Below, in pieces: positions 45,415 to 57,869 of a stretch of DNA of 64,000 nt. A model generated the notes under the pieces. The model saw only the letters and a program-made list of their open reading frames with translations, was not told the origin of the DNA and did not search any database. The translations under genes and the position numbers were made by a program. The stretch's first letter is position 1. Every line of letters begins with the position of its first letter. The DNA comes from Micropterix aruncella (Eukaryota > Arthropoda > Insecta > Lepidoptera > Micropterigidae): contig OX155973.1 in NCBI GenBank assembly GCA_944548615.1, positions 21,415,386 through 21,479,385 on the forward strand, read 5' to 3'.

Positions 45415-45990
45415 ATTTTCAATAATATGTAAAATTAGATTCATGAAAAGTTACTTATCTGGGGTCCTGGTGGACCAGAAACATTTAAACGATAGTTAAT
45501 GTCCTCTTTAAATACTTAGGGCAGCAGTACCTGTTTCCGCAATTGATAACTTATGATGTTCTTAGTTACTTGATGTTCTTAGCAGCCGAATTACTGTATG
45601 CCCTTGGATGTAATAAGTATAGGAGGATGGTTTCTGTAACAGAAATGGATGTTAGTAACTTATTTTAGAAGAGAAGAGAAATGTCATAGAGATGAATACG
45701 ACTAGTGTCGAAATATTCTCAGTCATATAATTTCTTCTAAAATAAGTTACTAACATCCATTTCTGTTACAGAAACCATCCTCCTATACTTATTACATCCA
45801 AGGGCATACAGTAATTCGGCTGCTAAGAACTTCAAGTAACTAAGAACATCATAAGTTATCAATTGCGGAAACAGGTACTGCTGCCCTAAGTATTTAAAGA
45901 GGACATTAACTATCGTTTAAATGTTTCTGGTCCACCAGGACCCCAGATAAGTAACTTTTCATGAATCTAATTTTACATATTATTGAAAAT
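45415..45990. repeat. Near-perfect inverted repeat, 258-bp arms
   Basis: Arms 45415-45672 and 45733-45990; I find a single mismatch (the 'gatgttcttag' versus 'gaagttcttag' site); spacer 60 bp. No ORF and no terminal motif of a known MITE family. Bounded by (AT)n at 45351-45410 and 46022-46232. Confidence 0.93.
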
Positions 45991-46020
45991 AATTAAAAAA
46001 AAATTACACCCTTAAAATAT

Positions 46021-46234
<214 letters not shown>

Positions 46235-46384
46235 ATAAATACATAAACCACAAATATTTCATAGAAAACCGTAGTTAAAATAATTATAAATACAGTGGTT
46301 CACTTTTTGTAACGGCAATCGTGTTTTTTATTCCTTTTAATACATAATATATTTACTTGTTAACATTAACATTTTTAACATTAA

Positions 46385-46690
46385 CCCGTTGAGTATGATA
46401 CGACCAAATCTGGTTCTGAAACAATTATCCGTTGAGTATGATACGACCAGATCTGGTTCCGCGTTTTTTTCACTTCTTTGACGTTCTCATATTTATTCAT
46501 AATTATCTAATTGTTTTACAAAATGATATTTCAATATTCTATATTCGAAATTTCAATGCAATCATTGTGCAGTTGTTCTTTTTATGATTGGTGTAGTAGT
46601 TTCGTAGTTATAGTACTTTAAGGTCGATGTCGCCGAAAATCCTGCAAAAGAGACAGATGCATCCATAAAAATACCGATTTACTCCAAGGG
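46385..46690. mobile_element. TTAA-flanked MITE, family P copy 2
   Basis: 306 bp, TTAA at 46381-46384 and 46691-46694. Very similar to the copy at 11009-11314, sharing the same internal deletion relative to 51511-52200. Confidence 0.88.
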
Positions 46691-46694
46691 TTAA

Positions 46695-47302
46695 TAGATT
46701 ATAACATTTAACTCATTACATCTATCATTTGGAAACATCTAACAGATTGCATAAGTTCGTGCTTAATTTAATGGTAAACTTCACCACATTTTTAATTTTA
46801 CAGACAGGAGTTTTATTGATCATGTATATTTATTTATTTATTTATTCATTTAAGAATTAATTACTATAAAACATTGTTTTTGCTTATAAAAATAACAGGA
46901 ACCGAATGGCAAAACCTTAACCTTTTGCTTATTTGATTCTGTCACCCAACTGGGACTAACCCGTTCTAGGATGGACAGGACTCTAATTTTACAATAAATT
47001 ATGTAGAAGTTTTATTAAAATGCTCATAAAACCGAATTGCCCTAAAATATGATCCTAAAAAAAAAAAAAACAATCAAATAGAGTGAGACAATCAGAATTG
47101 ACATAAAACTAAAGTAAAGAGTAAGATAAATGTATAATAAAAAATTAAAAAAAGAGTCAATAAGTAATATTTAATATATTTTAGGAAACCTAGTCAAAAA
47201 AAAAAGTACAATTCATTGTCAAAACAATATATAACAACAAAATGAATTGGTAATTAGTTGTATGTTAAAATATAATCAACATACATACTATTTAAAAATA
47301 TA
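46695..47302. other. No gene recognised
   Basis: AT-rich, poly-A runs and TTTA repeats (46828-46845). Confidence 0.45.
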
Positions 47303-47730
47303 TTAATAATTTGTGCACCTAAGTTTTATTAAAACTATAATTTCTAACATTTGATGTATGGTTAGTCTGTCATGACTCGAGAACCATTCCTTTATTTTAT
47401 TTTTGAATACCCTAAATGCCAAATTCATTTTTATTTCCATATTGATCAGATTGTAAAATCTCGGCGTAATGAAAGAGTAATGTGTTTGTCCCAATGATGT
47501 TTTCATCCTGGGTATTATTAGGCTATTTTCTAAAACTTGTCTTGTTGGTCTTCGGTTCTGAATTATTCCTAAATGTCCAAAAATAGCTTTAAGAGGGAAG
47601 TTTTTAAAAAAAAAGGTGCCTACAATCAAGGACTTTAGCTTCCACATAAAGTTCATTGCTGCGATGGCGATATGGTCTGCGGAGAATAATTTTGAGTATA
47701 AATTTCTGTGCAACTTGCAATGGCTCTAGC
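47303..47730 (-). pseudogene. LINE RT C-terminal remnant
   Basis: 136-codon minus frame including LGQTHYSFITPRFYNLINM and AFRVFKNKIKEWF, matching the F-S-RFYN-LP-I pattern of CR1/Jockey-group C-termini. Confidence 0.7.
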
Positions 47731-47774
47731 AGGGTTTCACCTCATAACATATACATATTGGGTATGTGAATATA

Positions 47775-48432
47775 TAGAGTTGTCAACTACAACGGGCGAA
47801 CCCGTCACCTCAGGAAGTTTTAACGATTGGCCGTTCTATCTCCCGTGAAGTGAGCGCAGAAGACTTGGACAAAATAGTCCACCGTCAAGCTTCGCCACAT
47901 GCCCGTAAGAGGCCAACGCCTTATCCGCGAGATAACCAGGTATGTTACCCAGCGGGCTTGCACTCACGCCCTTACTTCCAACTGCGAACAGATTACTCCG
48001 GTCTCTCGACTGGTTACGAGTTCGAGGTCGCTTGCGCCGTCCTCTCCCTTACGAAGCGGTGAAACGGTGTAAACCGAATCTATCGCAGACCACGACGTCC
48101 TTTGCCCGCCTGTTCACCCAGGATTGGGTAGCCGATGGTCGTTTCAAGAGCAGTCGCCGTAAGGTCCGCAACCACCCCCGCTCTATAGGAAACAGTACTG
48201 CTTCCAGACTCCCCCGAGTGCACAATCGATTGGCTTACGCTGAACGGTGCGCAGACCGTCCAGGAGTGCCAGAAGGTTGACTCCTAGGGGAAACTAGCGC
48301 TAAGACCAGAGTCCTGCCCGGGCTCGCACTTCATGCGTGTAGGCCGCCGGATGGGTGTTGACCCGTGAGTGTGATCAACCCTGAACAGAATGGGTCTTCG
48401 TGGCCAAATTAGCAAGGGACTATTAGCTCCCA
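47775..48432 (-). mobile_element. Element X, copy D (minus)
   Basis: 658 bp flanked by a 15-bp duplication TGGGTATGTGAATAT (47760-47774, 48433-48447). On the minus strand GGGAGCTAATAGTCCC ... GTAGTTGACAACTCTATA. Confidence 0.8.
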
Positions 48433-48599
48433 TGGGTATGTGAATATGACTCCGCCCTTTTTTAGTTGCAATAAAACTTATTTCCTTGTTTAGAAGATAA
48501 AATAAATATTTATTGAAAGTATGATTTACAGCAACAACTTTCTCCCATATTTCAGGCAATTTACGGATTCCTTCTGTGAAGAAATCCTTGTAACGATCC

Positions 48600-50215
48600 T
48601 TAAGTATCGTACATGCTAGTCAACAAATGCATTGAATTCCAGTGAAATACACTGACACCAATTCAACCATTGTTCTACCTCGTGCAGCGATGAATCAGCA
48701 CGATTTTAACTACTGTGTCAATCATTACATAGAACACTTTTACTCGGAATATTTTGGGTTGCATAATTTTTCGGCCTATATAAAGCGAGGAAAATACGAT
48801 CAAAGTATCATTCCTCGAGTGATCACGTCCAAGACAGCGACGGCTACACCCAGCACCACTCTCACGAGTCAGGTCAACGGGTCCGGCTTCTTGGGTACCT
48901 TTTCCTTCCTTTCCTCATATCGAGACGAGACGCATCAGTCTGCACTCCCACAGACTCGAGCCGTGCAAAGTACGAGATACTCGGAGCACAATTACAATCC
49001 TTATCCATACAGTTCAAAGTTCAAAGTTCAAAGTTTATTTATTCCAAAAAACCCGGTAAGGGTATAGAACTTACAATTAATAAATACATTTTTTATAATA
49101 TTCATATTTTAAACATATCATATATCTGGCAAAAATAAAATTAAATCACGTTAGAAATCTGAAAGTCAATAAACTATACAAAATCAACCATTACATTGTC
49201 TAAATATTAAAAAGATCATTTAGAAATATCAAAAATAGAAATACCAAATCCAAAAATAAAAAAATTAAAAAGTATAAATCTTTAAATAAAAAAAACAATA
49301 ATAATAATAATAATCAAGGAGTCCAATTTGGAAAGCATCAAATAATAATCAGAGTAAAAATATAAAAATAAAAGCAATAATTCCTAAATCATGTTACATA
49401 ATCAGTAAGTAAATTGTCTATAAAATGAAGTGTTCAGAATAGGATTAAAATGGAAGTTAAATAAAATTAAAAATAAATAAAATAAACAAGTAGTCAATCA
49501 ATTGTGAATATAAAATTTTAAAAGTCCGTGCCATATAAACATTTTTGCAGTAAAAATTCCTTGGTAAGTTTTTTGAATAGTGTATATGTTTGTATATTTT
49601 TTAATTCATCTGGTAACCTGTTATAAAATGTTATGCTTCTGTATTGAGTTGTCCTTTGAAATTGTGATGTTGCAGGTATAGAATTATGAGTATACATCGA
49701 TTTGTGCCTTGTATTGTGGGAATGTATGTGGGCAAGAGTTTGGTGCTTTTCTTTATTTTTATAGAATTCGCACAGGCTTTCGTGAATAAGTATGGTATAA
49801 ACGGTGGGGATCTTTAGTTCACGAAATAGTGGTTTGCAAGATTCTCTTCTATTTAATCCGCGTATTGCTCTCACGGCCCTTTTTTGTAAAATGAATACCT
49901 CTTTAATATCAGTGGCATTTGCCCACAATAAAATCCTATATCTCAAGTGGGATTCAACCAGAGAATAGTATGCACTCACAATTTCCTTTTCGTCCAATAT
50001 TTTTCTTAATCTGGACACCTTCGTAACTTCAGGCAGATAGCCGATACATTCGCGTCAACCTATATCCTATTCGGGAAGCGTTAGAAACTGGCAACACAAC
50101 TCTTAATAAATACCTTCTGATACACTTTAAATTGACTTTTAATACGGAGATAACCCGCAAGTTGACACCACCACCTCACATCGAATAACCTGGAGTCTAG
50201 TGAGGGGTGGCCCGT
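48600..50215 (+). repeat. Possible LTR remnant split by a LINE
   Basis: A TATA-box-like sequence (CCTATATAAAGC at 48777) and tail 'aataaataccttctgataca' parallel a second copy at 62370-62720 (TATAAAAAGC ... 'cataccttctgattaaatac'). This hints at solo LTRs of one family. The ends were not determined. A LINE fragment occupies 49018-50030. Confidence 0.35.
49018..50030 (-). pseudogene. 5'-truncated LINE (CR1/Jockey group)
   Basis: 166 intact minus codons (50018-49518): EIVSAYYSLVESHLRYRILL, VFILQKRAVRAIRGLN and TFYNRLPDELKNIQTYTLF. The same family as 13640-14424. On the minus strand the 3' end is a tandem 'ctttgaa' tail (49018-49037). Confidence 0.85.
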
Positions 50216-51067
50216 CACATCCTCTAAGGTTTGCTACCAATCTGTAAGGTTTTAGATCCTTTCATAAGGATATAATAAATAAGCCAGCGTTTAAGAGCCC
50301 GTTCACATATTTTTTCCAGAAAGGCAAGAAAAGTGGATTTTTGGCGTTCTAATTCCAAAAAATAAAGAGATTTCTACAAACTTTAATTACTGAATTACCT
50401 GGACCATTTCTTGATGTTGACCATAGCGGCCTTTAATTTTAGATGTAACGAATATTATTTACTTATTCAGCCCATTTTCCGAAAGTCGTTATTCGTAAAA
50501 CGCTCGGAAGGCAAACTTTGAGCTCCTTAATACAGTAATATCACTACAACGAAAACCGTATACTATTTTTTTTATGTCCGTCATGTATTCTTGATGTACA
50601 CTAAGGCTTTATTTTTTCGTTTTTTGACCACATATCCAAGGTATACATTACTTACAATTACACAAAATTTAAAAAAAATCTTCCTGTATCATTCTAATTT
50701 TCTCAGAAATAAAATAAGATTCTTATATAATACTTATACTATATTAAAGTTCACTCTTTTAGCAATACGACATAATATAAATTATTGTCATTAGAAAGGA
50801 GAAAACACTGCAAAAAACAATTAGAAATTGTGTATATATTTGCTTGCGCAAAAGAAGAGCGCTCAGTGCCGCGGTTTTTCTCCCAGGGTTGAATAGTTAT
50901 TTATTTATTTATTTATTTATTTATCCTATCTTTTATAGTTACATCCAAAAAAAAATGCGTTCATTTTTTCAACTCATTTTAAAAGAATACCTACGCTATT
51001 TTGTAATACGGCTCTTAATACAATAGAGGATACTGGCTCAACTGACTGAAATTGTATATAAACTTAC
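50216..51067. other. Intron sequence, no element recognised
   Basis: Contains a (TTTA)n stretch at 50900-50924 and T-rich sequence; no credible gene. Confidence 0.4.
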
Positions 51068-51224
51068 TTGATTTCCTGCTCCGTTTTAGAGAAGATCAGT
51101 GACACAAGCCCGTGTTTGTCCTCACCGCAAGGCAATAAGCTGTAACCGATGGCTTTGAATCGACAGAGCGGGTTTTGTTGCGTTAGTTCTAGCGGAGGCA
51201 TGTTGTCTGCGTAGTAAGCTTTAC
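51068..51224 (-). CDS. Nup54: Nup54 exon, PP-E-TQ-NP-CRFKA-GY block
   Basis: The acceptor TATTCTTTAG precedes 51224; the donor GTAAGTT follows 51068. Its first two bases complete the glycine, giving GKAYYADNMPPLELTQQNP, then CRFKAIGYSLLP and a segment ending in KTEQEI. In animal Nup54 this is the most conserved stretch after ILAKWN (GK-Y...NNIPPVEFTQ-NP-CRFKA-GY). It leaves two bases into a lysine codon. Length 157 bases. Confidence 0.95.
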
Positions 51225-51239
51225 CTAAAGAATAAATAA

Positions 51240-51480
51240 GAATAAATTTATTAAATTTCAATTTTTGATTTCAATTTCGTTCTAAGAGAAGCTACCGTCT
51301 CTATACTGTGTCCTAGATTGTAGTGCTGTTTGGGGTTCTTGCCGATGTGAAATACCATGCATTTGTCTGATTTTAGCTTCACCAACTGTTCAAGAATTCG
51401 ATCCACGTCTTCGCTGAGATTTACTATTGTAGAATTTGCAAACAGTTTAGTGTCATCCGCAAAGAAACTCACACTTGACG
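51240..51480 (-). pseudogene. LINE RT palm fragment (FADD)
   Basis: Minus codons SFFADDTKLFANSTIVNLSE, then LVKLKSDKCMVFHIGKN. The catalytic FADD of non-LTR reverse transcriptases is visible. Sits immediately before the Nup54 exon at 51224. Confidence 0.8.
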
Positions 51481-51510
51481 ATCACAAGAAACCCACTTTT
51501 ACCGCATTAA

Positions 51511-52200
51511 CCCGTTGAGTATGATACGACCAAATCTGGTTGTGAAACAATTATCCGTTGAGTATGATACGACCAGATCTGGTTCCGCTCGGCGCGCGCG
51601 CTTTCGAACTCTTTTTTTACCATCGAAAGCATTTTGTCTCTTTCATGCGTATGGCAGATCGGTACAGAATTAAATTCTCTGTTAGCATTCGCAGCAGCAA
51701 CTGCGCAGTACATGTAACATATTATTACGGACCGCTGCAAATTGAACGCCCGCCTTCCCGAAACGTCAAAATCCGCGGAGCGTGTGTTTCGTTTTCGGAT
51801 ACGTTTTTCGTGTAGTTTTCGGTGTTTATTTCAACGAATCGTAAGTAAAACCATTTCTACAACATCATATAGTCCCCCTAAACTGATTAGATGTACCATT
51901 TATCGTGTATATAAAGTATTTCGGGTCTTTGAATGTCGCGTCGCAAATGCCAAAGTCGGCCATTGCTTTTTCACTTCTTTGACGTTCTCATATTTATTCA
52001 TAATTATCTAATTGTTTTACAAAATGATATTTCAATATTCTATATTCGAAATTTCAATGCAATCATTGTGCAGTTGTTCTTTTTATGATTGGTGTAGTAG
52101 TTTCGTAGTTATAGTCCTTGAAGTCGAGCGCCGTCGATGTCGCCGAAAATCCTGCAAAAGTGACAGATGCATCCATGAAAATACCCATTTACTCCAAGGG
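51511..52200. mobile_element. TTAA-flanked element, family P copy 3 (longer form)
   Basis: 690 bp, TTAA at 51507-51510 and 52201-52204. Shares both ends with the 306-bp copies but keeps about 380 bp of extra interior between 'ggttccgc' and 'tttttcacttctttgacg'. No transposase frame. Confidence 0.85.
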
Positions 52201-52204
52201 TTAA

Positions 52205-53160
52205 ATGACATATGTAAGACCTATTTGTGGGTATGGCTATCAAATCTCGAGACCCCACGCAAAGATGCCTAAGCAAAGATGTAGATTTCCTGGAAAGATG
52301 CAGCGAAGGGCAACCAAAATACCGTGGGTTTGAAGAACAGGAATTATGAAGATCGGTCAAAATTACTTGGACTGACTACTCTCAAACAAAAAAGACAACA
52401 AGTTAATATATTAAAAGGAATACAATACACGACTGCCGTTACAGAAAGTGAACTATTGTATATATAATTATTTTTATTATGGTTTTTTAATGAAATATTT
52501 GTGGTTTATGTATTTATCCATATAGACATATATTCCAGTATATTTCCGGAATGTACTCAATGAGATCTTTCATTTGACACTAAACACAATACATTTATGT
52601 TCATTTATTGACATTTGGACATTTAGACAGCTACTTACTTGATATTTGGACAGTTAAAGTACCCTATGACACTCGGGATAACATAACGATTCTAACAATA
52701 CCACAGATTTCTAAATCGGTTCAAGCGTTTAGAAGTTATGATGAAATAAAGAAACGAAAAACATACATAGATGAACCCTAAACACATTAAACTCCTTTTT
52801 TGTCCAGTCGTGTAAAAAAGAGACCTGATTGATACCATCGATATATGATCCCCTAGATGGGCCTTTCGCGCTCGAAAATGACCCCTTCAAAGCACCCCTT
52901 CAAAAGCACTACAGACAGCAGACTGTTTCCGGTGTGAGAGCTTCCACGGATAATATCGGCGCGCTATTCTCTCGCATACTGTTCAATTTATTGCTCTCTC
53001 TGTCACATGATTTTAGTGGGCATATCTAGCTAATTTATCGATGGATTGATACATATAAAATTCTTACAAATTATTACGGTGTACCTGAGCTAAACAATAT
53101 TTACAAATTCAATGTCAAAACAAATCTTCAAGGTCAAAACAAAAAACTTACCCGTGCGAA
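52205..53160 (+). pseudogene. LINE RT C-terminal remnant split by a family B element
   Basis: 52205-52400 and 53041-53160 are consecutive parts of the LINE segment seen at 19690-20215 (NYEDRSKLLGLTTLKQK, then ILTNYYGVPELNNIYKFN). Confidence 0.65.
52427..52813 (-). mobile_element. Family B element, complete copy
   Basis: 387 bp with inverted ends ACACGACTG and CAGTCGTGT. No ORF. Repeated at 1300, 2690, 39640, 41109/46323 and 61270. Superfamily not identified. Confidence 0.65.
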
Positions 53161-53277
53161 TCTGTCAAATGACGCAAAGTGCCTATAGGCACTATTGGCG
53201 TACGACGTGTTAATACATTGGCATCTTCTCCTAAACGATATTAATAAAAATAATAGCAAAATAATGTGTAGTCTTAC

Positions 53278-53407
53278 CGACTCCCCATTTAGCCTGAAGG
53301 AAGTTCCACTTGGCGAGGATTTGGTCTCTCTCGTCTCCGAACCGACAGCAGTTGAAGACAGCATTCATCAAGGCTTCATTAGCATTCTGCACCGGTTGCT
53401 GTTGTTG
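53278..53407 (-). CDS. Nup54: Nup54 exon, conserved ILAKWN block
   Basis: The acceptor TTTATTGCAG precedes 53407; the donor GTAAGAC follows 53278. It enters in phase 0, so the glutamine run of the upstream exon continues directly (QQQQPVQNANEA). It then encodes GDERDQILAKWN-LQAKWGV, which closely matches the block just after the FG region in animal Nup54 (GDERD-ILAKWN-LQA-WG). It leaves after one base of a glycine codon, which the next exon completes. Length 130 bases. Confidence 0.94.
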
Positions 53408-53484
53408 CTGCAATAAATAATGTTCCATCATATATAAAGGGTTATGGAAAAAAACCATAAATGTCAAAATTTCAAATTTTTTGT

Positions 53485-54457
53485 TTATTCTATTTTTAAA
53501 AAGAGACTGGGGCCACTTTCTAACCGTTTGCGGCAGCTGCCCCGAGCGGCCTTATGCCGTTGATGTGACTCGCGCGCAGATCGGTTTTTAGCGGCCGAAG
53601 CGCGGTTCGCCATCTGGCACTTACAGGCTAAATATGACTCACTCCGTGGAATTAGACCATACTTGTGTTTATATGTTTTGTCCATGGTGAGTAAGCGCTG
53701 CGAATGAGACATATTTGATATGAGTGTGAAGGCATAGATAATAAATAAAACAGTTCAGAACCAACAACTTTGAAAAAATAGACTTCAATGTATACAATGA
53801 TTTTTAATAAAAAAAAAGAAGGGCTAGACTATGTTTTTGAGGTTTTATATGAGTTAATAGACTCAATATCTAGCAAAAAAAGCAAAACAAACCTTCCATA
53901 GTACAAAAATATTTATTCACAAGATTGTATAGCCAATACAATATTTTGTCAGCATTGCGGTTTTCCCGCTTTATTATTTTCTATCGCGTCTATGAAATGT
54001 TTGTTAGGTTGGCGTACATGGTAACGAAGCTTATGTTAGTTGGAAAACGATAGAACTCGCTCCTTACGACTATTTGTATGAGAAAAAGGATGACAGAAGG
54101 ACAGAAGGATGAATGCCGCTTCGCGGACAATTCAAACTTTGGTTACGAAAGTAACCACGGTGCTTTTAGGGATATTTTGTTTTGGTTACGATCGTAACCA
54201 AAGCGCTTCAAGCGGCTAATAGCTGTAAACCATATACCAATGTAAAGATCTCTTTAGGTAGAATATTTATTACTGGAAGAACTGATCGCAGTTATGAACC
54301 GTTTCAGATTTATATCCTATTAAATATGGCTAATTACATGATATCCCCTAGGGCAGTGTTCCGCAAACTTTTTGTGTTCAAGGTACACCTACCAAATAAA
54401 TAAATTTTAGAGGTGCACCAAAGAAAAAACTAATGTTTATTTAATATTTATTTATTA
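53485..54457. other. Intron sequence with a palindromic hairpin near 54141-54199
   Basis: GGTTACGAAAGTAACC (54141-54156) and GGTTACGATCGTAACC (54184-54199, a perfect 16-bp palindrome) lie within a larger imperfect inverted repeat. No gene seen. Confidence 0.5.
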
Positions 54458-54461
54458 TTAA

Positions 54462-55856
54462 CCCGCTCAGCACGTAACATCCCATTGGGGACATTTATGT
54501 AGGCCGCCTAAACTCCGTAACATCCGCTACCGGACCAAGCGCCCGCCGCTGCGAAAAATGCAATTTACGATTGGAAACGTCGTACTATATGCTTTCTGAG
54601 GGCGCAACGATATGGCCAAAATATCTTTAATTCAAGATTTCCGTGTGGCAATATCGAACAACGATTTAAAAAGTGAGCATAGACGTCAAACGCCCAGTCC
54701 TCGTCGGCAAATCGCACGGCCGCGTACGGCTCCGCGAAATTGGTGATAATAAGTGTGTGTGTGTGCAGTGTTTGAGTGTTTGTTACTGGAAAACAGTGAG
54801 TAATTTGCATTTTAAGTAGTTTCTGAATGAGTATTAGTCATTTGAGATAGTCCATTTGCTGTTTTTCATGAATTTTTAAACAAAAGACTTCGGCGACAAC
54901 ACACCCCTCGCGAAAAAATGGCCGTTTTTATTTTGTGAAATATCCCGATATATCGCGAAATATGACGTAATGTCGCTTTAATTTAGTAACAAAATAGGTA
55001 TTGCTTCATTTACATCCTAAGTTATCACATAATTAGGCGTATTTTGAACATTATATGTTGTTTTCTAATATGACTCGCGCAAAGAAACTTGTTTTGATAA
55101 TTACTTTGAGAGAATTAAGTGCGATTTTCCATAGTTTTTCGATGAAATGTGACTCTTTGGAGTATAGTAATTAGTTATTAGACATATAATAAGTATATAA
55201 TGAGACAATATAATTGAAAAAATCTAACGAATTTTATATTATGAGCATTCAAAGTTTATTATTAAGTTTTGGACGCAAACTCTCAAAACTTTAGATTTTT
55301 CTGTAATATCAGACAAAGCTCAAAGTTCTGGTGTGATTTCTAAGAAGTGTGATGTAATAATAAAGTTATTTTGAAAGAATTTCATATAAAAAAATACCAT
55401 AAGTAGTCACAAATAAAAAATTTTTTTTTTTTTTTTACGAGAATACATAAAATTTTTCTTGGCTGAATAAATAAATATTTTTGTATGCAAATAGGTAAAA
55501 AAAAAATATCGTTTTGGTAAAGCATTTAATAAAGAACATAACTGTATTTACAATTTTTGCATATTTTACGTATTTTGTGACAAAAAAATCGAAATGATTT
55601 TATAGGCGAGTTTTTTCAGTTTGCCAATTTTGTAATATTTATTCATTATTATCTTAATTGTTTCACGAGATAAGGTTATAATGTTTTATATGTCAAATTT
55701 CAATGCGATCATTTTTCTCTTTATCTTTTTTTAATCCGTTTAGTGGTTTATAAGTTATGATCGTTTTTCTCAAGGCCGTTGACTCGCGTCGATTTTACGC
55801 CCGAATATGTCGCGCGCAAAAGTGATAGGTGAATTTTTACTTCGCGAGAGGAGGGG
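54462..55856 (+). mobile_element. TTAA-flanked element, family R copy 1
   Basis: 1395 bp, TTAA at 54458-54461 and 55857-55860. Ends CCCGCTCAGCACGTAAC and CTTCGCGAGAGGAGGGG. No transposase frame. The reverse-oriented copy is at 58451-59640. Confidence 0.8.
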
Positions 55857-56545
55857 TTAATGAGAATGTGAGCCTGCTTAACTGAGCACAGGCTGCTCTC
55901 ATGTCTTCGTCGATCGCCCTCAGGCGTTCTCTTTTTTTTTTAGTAAATCGTAGTGAGAGTTGAAAGCCCCAATTCATATAAGTAGTTCGTGGCAAATGGT
56001 AAGAGATTTCTTCACAAAACTCGTCAATTTCTCTGCAGCACACCAACTAATGACCATGGTACACCAGTGTGCTGCGGCACATACTTTGCGGAACACTGCC
56101 CTAGGGCACCGGGCACCAGGCACCTAACACATCCAAGCATTGTTTTTTAAATAGCTTTTTAAACGAAAACTGTTGCAGAGTAACCAAAACAATGAAGTAT
56201 ATATGCTGTGTGAGTACAAACTATACATTCCTTAGAATGCACGAGTTTATGATCAGTATATGGAGGGGAAACACTGGGATATGCTGCTTGAACTCTGTAA
56301 TGTGTTTTATGATTTCATTGCCTCTCTGTTTACTGAAGTATGTAATATGATAAGTGCCCAGTGACCGTATATCATAATGTACTATCTTTTATGGATCTCC
56401 ACTGCAAATTATAATTTAAATAAATAATTGGTATCGGGGTTTTGTGTAATTAGCCATATTTTTTATAAGATTCAAACGATTTCAAACTTCAAACCTCCGA
56501 AATGGCTCATAATTGAGGTAAGTTGTAGTAGTCATAAATATCTAT

Positions 56546-57070
56546 ATATATAAAACAAAGTCGGTTTTGTTCGAACACTTATAACTCGAACGGCTGGACC
56601 GATTTTCATGGTTTTCGATTTGTTGTATTTGTCTCCGTCCCGAATAGCAGAATAATTATTAAAAACATTGGGAAATTGACGAAAAATAAAATAAAAGAAA
56701 AAACATTTTCCCATACGAAATGTTCATGGGTTTCGTAACAGTCAATCATTTAATGTTCAACCCGTCGATACGATAAACTCTCCCCTCAAATTAAAGAAAG
56801 TATTTAAACAAAGGTTTCGAATCGACAAAATATATCGACAATATTCGGACCACAATTTACATAGTTTAATTCAATCATGTCTTGCTGACACGCAACTGAT
56901 GTAATAAATTTTTGTACTTTTATATTTCTTTTTGTGTTATTATTTTAATAAAGTAGTGAACTTAATATATATTTTGTATTACTTCCATAATCATAAATTA
57001 AGTTCAGCTAATCTGTAACACGACATTCATTGACCGTTAGGCGGTACAAAGTTAGCCGGGTCAGCTAGTT
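56546..57070 (+). mobile_element. Non-autonomous Helitron-like element
   Basis: Begins ATATCTATATATATAAAAC with 'cggctggaccgattttcatg' nearby and ends AGTTAGCCGGGTCAGCTAGT, the same type of termini as the Helitron at 42053-45350. About 525 bp, no helicase. Confidence 0.65.
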
Positions 57071-57374
57071 GTAGATAAATAGATCTTTCCAATGGTAAAT
57101 ACGTTATTGTTATTGAAGAGGTGGACCCAGTGCCCATACATTTTTGTCCATTGTCCTTTACAACCTTAAAAAATAACATTTTAAAGAGAGTTTGAGTAAA
57201 TAAAAAAAATATTTTGTCTGTAAAGCGAATATAATTGATTCTTTGAAAAAAATACATTTTACTTAACTCTAGATAGTTAACGCTTCTGAACTTGTATGAT
57301 AAGCTAACTATTTGACTTTTCGACGATCATTTTTTTATGTGTTTTGAATTAAAATTTAATTATAATCAAGATTA

Positions 57375-57557
57375 TTGTATTTGTCCTCATTTGCCCAAAG
57401 GCATTTTTACTTCCTTGCGCCGAGATTTTATAATAATTTAAATGAGAGTTATAAGAATGCAAACAACATAAATTCATTCAAAATACTTATAAAGAAGTAC
57501 CTGCTTGGAAGGGGTCCAATGTATGCTGAGTCTCAATTGCTCTCGCTAATAATTTAA
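57375..57557 (+). pseudogene. LINE RT C-terminal scrap
   Basis: 60 codons: HFYFLAPRFYNNLNESYKN and FKILIKKYLLG, the last part of a CR1/Jockey-group protein. Confidence 0.6.
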
Positions 57558-57634
57558 GTTGTTTTATTAAATTATATATTACTAACTAATATCAAATCTC
57601 AGGTATTATTTGCTATGTATATATATGTGTAGGT

Positions 57635-57868
<234 letters not shown>

Positions 57869-57869
57869 G

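Noticed and set aside
48642..49067. 141-codon frame as a gene
   Set aside because: No domain; overlaps a TATA-containing LTR-like sequence and runs into a LINE tail.
53485..53712. 75-codon minus frame rich in Arg/Ser
   Set aside because: No homology recognised, not in phase with the neighbouring Nup54 exons.
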